A stretch of DNA of 64,000 bases from assembly GCA_016630955.3 (NCBI GenBank), contig CM049994.1, positions 186,001-250,000 on the forward strand, given 5' to 3'. The translations under genes were made by a program, and so were the position numbers. The notes under the pieces were generated by a model. That model was not told where the DNA came from. It did not search any database and was given only the letters and a program-made list of their open reading frames with translations. Position 1 is the first letter of the stretch; every line of letters begins with the position of its first letter. Below, in pieces: positions 60,183 to 64,000 of the stretch. Source of the stretch: Didymella arachidicola. Taxonomy: Eukaryota > Ascomycota > Dothideomycetes > Pleosporales > Didymellaceae.

Positions 60183-60200
60183 GGGGGGGGGGGGGGGGGG
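60183..60200. repeat. Homopolymer run of 18 G
   Basis: Uninterrupted G tract just 3' of the broken 2EXR-like gene. Confidence 0.9.
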
Positions 60201-60696
60201 TTACATAATATCCTTTGGTTGTATGATATCCCAGAAACGTTCTCGTGTGTATGCATACAAACGCAGAGGGAAAGGCAATCACGCTCTCTCAGTGCCATGT
60301 GACAGCCTCCATTCCTGCTTCACTTGCTTCACACTTGATTCGCACCTCCAGTTCCCGGCTCCCGCCACACAACCAACAACATCGCAGTGACCTCAACAAG
60401 ACAACCGCAGCGCACCCTCCCACTTCTTCCGCCTTCCCCCATCTCCCACCAAGCCGCTCGACAACACGTACTTGAACACTTTTCCAACCACGTACGACTC
60501 GCTGTTGTTCAACAGAGGAGGGGAGGTTGAGGAGTATTCCGCATCCTCTTGATGGAGACATGTGCGCATGAAAGTGCTTAACATGGCTAGTGAGTAACAT
60601 GTGTACTAACGTATAGGATTTAGGATATTCCAACTTGGATTTATACATACTAACCAGGACGTATACTTACCAGACCCACAACCCATCCATCCCTCA

Positions 60697-60724
60697 CCCC
60701 CCCCCCCCCCCACACACACACAAC
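60697..60724. repeat. C15 run followed by an (AC)n tract
   Basis: Fifteen C at 60697-60711 followed by alternating AC for about 13 bp. Confidence 0.9.
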
Positions 60725-61073
60725 CACACAACCGCACACACATCAAACCGCACATTCCGACTCCCCATCACCAACCGTGCCCGTGCCCAGAGTACACGAC
60801 TAGGCCATACCATCTTTTCTTCCTAACCAACCCCCGCTCTTCCAAAACCAGCCCTAACAAAGTATCCCGTATCCCCCGTCCCCTAGCAGAGACACGTGAG
60901 CAGAGAAGCGTTAAGATGTTCGACTGAGCATGTGTGACGATGTACACGCGGGTCTCGTACCAACCGACGTCTCCTTGTGCGCACCGACCAGAAAACACGA
61001 CGGGTCCCGGATGACGGACATGGCGGAGAAAGGAAATAGAGGGGGGTGGAGGGAAGGGAGGGAAGTGCCGTGG

Positions 61074-61101
61074 TTGATTGATTGATTGATTGATTGATTG
61101 A
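61074..61101. repeat. Seven tandem TTGA units
   Basis: Perfect tetranucleotide microsatellite (TTGA)7. Confidence 0.95.
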
Positions 61102-61230
61102 TAGTACAACACAACAACAACAACACAACACAAAGTAACGTAAGGTGACGTAGCGTAACGTACAAAGGAAACGGGTATACTCGCGCCTACGCGCCGTACG
61201 CTGGAAACCCAATAGAACCAAGCTGAATCC

Positions 61231-61258
<28 letters not shown>
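61231..61258. repeat. Homopolymer run of 28 A
   Basis: Uninterrupted A tract about 130 bp beyond the stop codon of MPS1 (T on that gene's coding strand, so not a retroposed poly-A tail of it). Confidence 0.95.
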
Positions 61259-61262
<4 letters not shown>

Positions 61263-61388
61263 TCAAACTAGAGAAAAAAGTCTGGACATGCAAGATGCAA
61301 AATGCCGGACGCCTCATAATGCGTCTTTTTCCCAATCCAACAAACTCCAAAACACCTCCAAAAACGAATAAAACGGTGTGAAACCCAT

Positions 61389-63312
61389 CTACCCACTCTC
61401 AATCAACTCCCTAATCTTCCCATAAAAACTCGCCGGATACTGCCGAATCTCCTCCTCCGTCGGCGCCGGCTTACTCTGATCGCGAAACCGATCCGCAACC
61501 CTCTGAATAATCTGCCCAAGCAACTCCATCGGAATCCTCAAATCGTCCCCGGCATCAGGGTACAGAAACACATCCCTCTCATCCAGCAACTGCTGGACGG
61601 TGGGTCTGCGTGCGGGGTCGCGGTGGAGACAGCGTTTGAGGGTTGCTTTGAGGCCGGGGGGTACGCGGACGTCGCCGAGGGCGAGGTCGGGGAAGGGGAT
61701 TGCGTGGTTGCGGTTTACGATTGCGAGGACGCGGGCCATTTGGTTGGGGATGTGTGCGAAGGGGGGGCGGCCGTAGACCATTTGGTAGAGGATGCAGCCG
61801 AGGCTCCAGACGTCGCTGGGTTTGCCGAGGGCCATGTCCTTTGTGGAGTGGCCGTTTGAGAGTTGGCCTTGGGCGCCGCCGGCGCTGTCTTCGAGGGATT
61901 CGGGGGACATGTAGTTGGGGGTGCCGATGTGCGAGTCGCGGTGCACGTTGACGGTGTTGTCGGTGTCGATGGCGTTGGCGATGCCGAAGTCGATGAGCTT
62001 GAGACGCCCGGAGACGAGGAGGAAGTTGGCGGGCTTGAGATCCGAGTGCACAATGTCGTGGGCATGGACGGCGCCGACGCATTCCAGCATCTCTTTCCAG
62101 TAGAAGCGCGTGAAGGAGAGGTCGAGTGTGCCGGGCGTAGAGGAGTCGGTCGGGTCGAGTTTCATCCGGATGATGCGGGCCAGGTCGGATTCGCCGATTT
62201 CCATGAGCTGATAGAGTCAGTGGTGCGGTTTGGTTCGACAAAAAAATACGTACAACGCTGAGGATTTGCCGCTGCTCGTCGACCTCCCAGTCGTAGAGGC
62301 GGACGACTCGCTCGACGTTCTTGAGCTTCTGGAGGAGGTCGATTTCGCCTTTGTAGCCGCGGACGGCGGCCTCGTCGGCGTCTTCGAGCTTGACTCGCTT
62401 GAGTGCCAGCAGCTTGAAGTTCTCTGCCATGACACGATAGACGGCGGAGCTGCCTCCTCTTCCTATCCGGTCCATCTGCGAGTAGTGCTTCCCGTTGACG
62501 GACAGCGTGCTCCTCTTCTTGCGCTCTCTTTGCTTAGTTGTTGTAGCTGCACCTGCAGCAGCCGTTGCGGCTTCGAGAACCGACATCTTGGGTGGTGGCG
62601 GCGGTGCTGGTCTCCGGGGTGTGTTTGCATCTCTGGACTGTAGGGGTGCTGGCTTTTCCTGCTCTTGTTGCGGCGCAGGCGATTGGTGTCTCTGCAGCGG
62701 CGATTGGTGTCTCTGCAGCGGTTGGTGTCTCTGAAGCGGTGACTGGTGTTGTTGTGTTGGCCGTGCATCGCTCTCGTCTCTGACCTTCATCACCGAGTCG
62801 GTCATCTTGAGCACCGAATCGGGCACATTGGGGTGCTCCTCCTTGACTCTTACTACAGACGCCGGCAGATTCTCCTGGTCCTGCGACGGAGGCTGATCTT
62901 CTTCGCTCTGGGGAGTCCTTCGAAACCTGCGCATGGGTGCGCCTCTTAGCGGCACTCGTTTGATGCGCAGACTCGGTGCGGGCGTGACAGAATCGTGGTG
63001 AGGCCGTTCCGGTGTATTCGACGCGGACCCCCCATTGCGCGAGATTTTCAGTTTGGGCTTCCTCCTCTCCGGCGACATGGCGTCGTCGTTTTGGGCGAGC
63101 AGCGCCGTGGTCAGGGCGCTAAGCTTCATGGGCTGGGGGATCTCGTCGTCGGAGCTGTCGCCAATGTCGATGTTCTGCATCATGGGCGCGTTCGCAGAGA
63201 AACCCTGCGACTCGCCCAACACGGACATGGGCGAGTCTCTGCGCACGCGGGTCGATGTCTGCACGCGCATGCGGCCATAGGAGCCCATGGGCGTGGGGGA
63301 CGCGGCAGCCAT
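61389..63312 (-). CDS. MPS1: Mps1/TTK-type spindle-checkpoint kinase
   Basis: Dual-specificity kinase of the spindle assembly checkpoint and spindle-pole duplication, 625 aa. Exons 63312-62254 and 62207-61389; 46-nt intron, phase 0 (ILSV-LMEIGESDLA). Residues 1-290 are disordered, with tandem RHQSPLQ-type repeats near 185-215 and a Pro-rich RRPAPPPPPK stretch. The kinase domain starts YSQMDRIGRGGSSAVYRV; LLALKRVKLEDAD has the catalytic Lys; HSDLKPANFLL replaces the usual HRD by HSD as in Mps1; IDFGIANAID, then IGTPNYMSPESL, and PSDVWSLGCILYQMVYG. The C-terminal extension ends after FYGKIRELIESG. Confidence 0.94.
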
Positions 63313-63903
63313 GGGAGCGGTGAGATGTGCGCGGAGCGGCTACTTGGCTAGCGAATGTTGCTGTAGAGTTAGTTGCGCATACATAAGGCCCGGAGGGAGG
63401 CGTTGTTCGCTGTAGGGATGCTGGCTGTCGAGTGTGAGTTTGGGTGCGCGACGGATGTGGAGTTGGTGTGTCGTGGTTGCCCAGCAACAGCGGGTAAACA
63501 GGGAAGTCTCAGGATTATGTCATGTCTTTGTCCGGCTCGTTGAGGTGAGGAGTGTTCTCTGGTGATTGTGTTCAGTACTTTTGTGTTTCTGCGTTTCTCT
63601 CGCTGGTGGATAGTGTTCTGTATATTCTCCTGCTAGTCAACTGCCTTTTACAATTTCTTGCTGGTAAGCTCCATGTACTGGTAACTTGTCTCGAATACAT
63701 TTCTTTGGTGACTGTTTTGTTTCATTTCGCTTGCTAGTAACTTGTGTTTTATAAACTCTCGCTGGTAAATAGTATTTCAAGTGTATTTTCTGGCCGACCA
63801 CAGCACTCGTGATGTACAACACCCAAAGTTCCCAAACCCCCTCCAGGTCTATTCGAATGCGCCTATATCCTTGTAACCCCTCAACGCCTACCATGCAATC
63901 CAC
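63313..63903. other. Intergenic region between PP2C 3' end and MPS1 start
   Basis: 591 bp; both neighbours are on the minus strand. AT- and T-rich (repeated CTTGC/CTGGT-like words) around 63590-63780; no gene seen. Confidence 0.4.
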
Positions 63904-64000
63904 TCAGAGTTTTGATGACACAACCGACCCCTCCTCCAGCACGATAGCAACAACAGCAGCAATGTCATCCGGCTTGCCGCCATGCCAGTTCTCGCCGGGG
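63904..64000 (-). CDS. PP2C-type protein phosphatase, C-terminal end only
   Basis: Reading frame entering from the window edge and ending TGA at 63906-63904. It encodes about 31 residues: PGENWHGGKPDDIAAVVAIV then a Glu-rich tail ending SSKL. GGKPDDIxxVVA is the last conserved motif of the PTC7/AZR1-like PP2C phosphatases (Asp-Asp pair binding metal), normally close to the C-terminus. Only this tail is in the window; the assignment rests on that single motif. Confidence 0.7.
   Translation of the reverse strand, partial: PGENWHGGKPDDIAAVVAIVLEEGSVVSSKL

Larger units (their letters stand above)
60150..61388. other. Simple-sequence-rich intergenic region
   Basis: 1.2 kb between the broken 2EXR-like gene and the 3' end of MPS1. 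It holds four separate low-complexity tracts (listed individually) and no supported gene. Confidence 0.5.

Noticed and set aside
61579..62253. Continuation of the MPS1 first exon frame beyond its splice site, Arg/Pro-rich
   Set aside because: The kinase catalytic loop and DFG motif lie in the other frame (62207-61389) and the GT...AG intron at 62208-62253 explains the switch. The read-through is a shadow frame.

Overview
The window looks like nuclear DNA of a filamentous ascomycete (Pezizomycotina; the gene families would suit a Dothideomycete, but I cannot fix class or species). Evidence: most genes have 45-60 nt introns with GT...AG borders and CTNAC-like branch sites; two regulators are Zn2Cys6 proteins; and there are conserved fungal housekeeping genes (Polo kinase, OPA3-like, Ydj1-type Hsp40, Fcy1, Hem12, Msh1, Mps1, PP2C). 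All exon structures below were read by eye from splice sites, frame continuity and family conservation; none was checked against transcripts.

Layout. 0-4.3 kb: Polo-like kinase (partial), divergent OPA3-like gene, small Q-rich hypothetical gene. 4.35-8.0 kb: two abutting pogo/Fot1-type DNA transposons, the first with an intact 539-codon transposase, the second (opposite strand) frameshifted. 8.2-33.8 kb: an accessory block of 12 genes: Zn2Cys6 regulator, arylsulfotransferase-like protein, NCS1 permease, degenerate dienelactone-hydrolase/NTF2-like protein, SDR, FAD monooxygenase, second Zn2Cys6 regulator, 2,3-dihydroxybenzoate decarboxylase divergent from a salicylate-hydroxylase-like monooxygenase, two convergent cytochromes P450, and a LaeA-like methyltransferase divergent from the second P450. 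No polyketide synthase, NRPS or terpene cyclase is present, so this reads more like a catabolic or detoxification cluster for aromatic acids than a biosynthetic one. 33.9-34.8 kb: two small membrane proteins. 36.1-41.7 kb: a giant acidic LEA-like/DUF3659 repeat protein. 41.7-44.6 kb: gene-poor. 44.6-58.9 kb: IQ-motif protein, small 2EXR-like gene, Ydj1-type chaperone, cytosine deaminase, uroporphyrinogen decarboxylase, mitochondrial MutS homologue, and a second copy of the hydrolase/NTF2-like protein. 59.7-64 kb: a frameshifted 2EXR-like gene, a run of simple-sequence tracts, the Mps1 kinase and the C-terminus of a PP2C phosphatase.

How the accessory genes may work together (inference): the decarboxylase and the salicylate hydroxylase both yield catechol plus CO2 from ortho-hydroxybenzoates and share one promoter region; the permease could import a substrate, the P450s and the FAD monooxygenase could hydroxylate or demethylate precursors, and the two Zn2Cys6 proteins and the LaeA-like protein could give local control. 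The block is bounded on one side by the transposons, whose outer end lies about 160 bp upstream of the first regulator. The salicylate hydroxylase carries an Asp in place of an invariant Gly of its FAD-binding motif, so the pathway may be altered or decaying.
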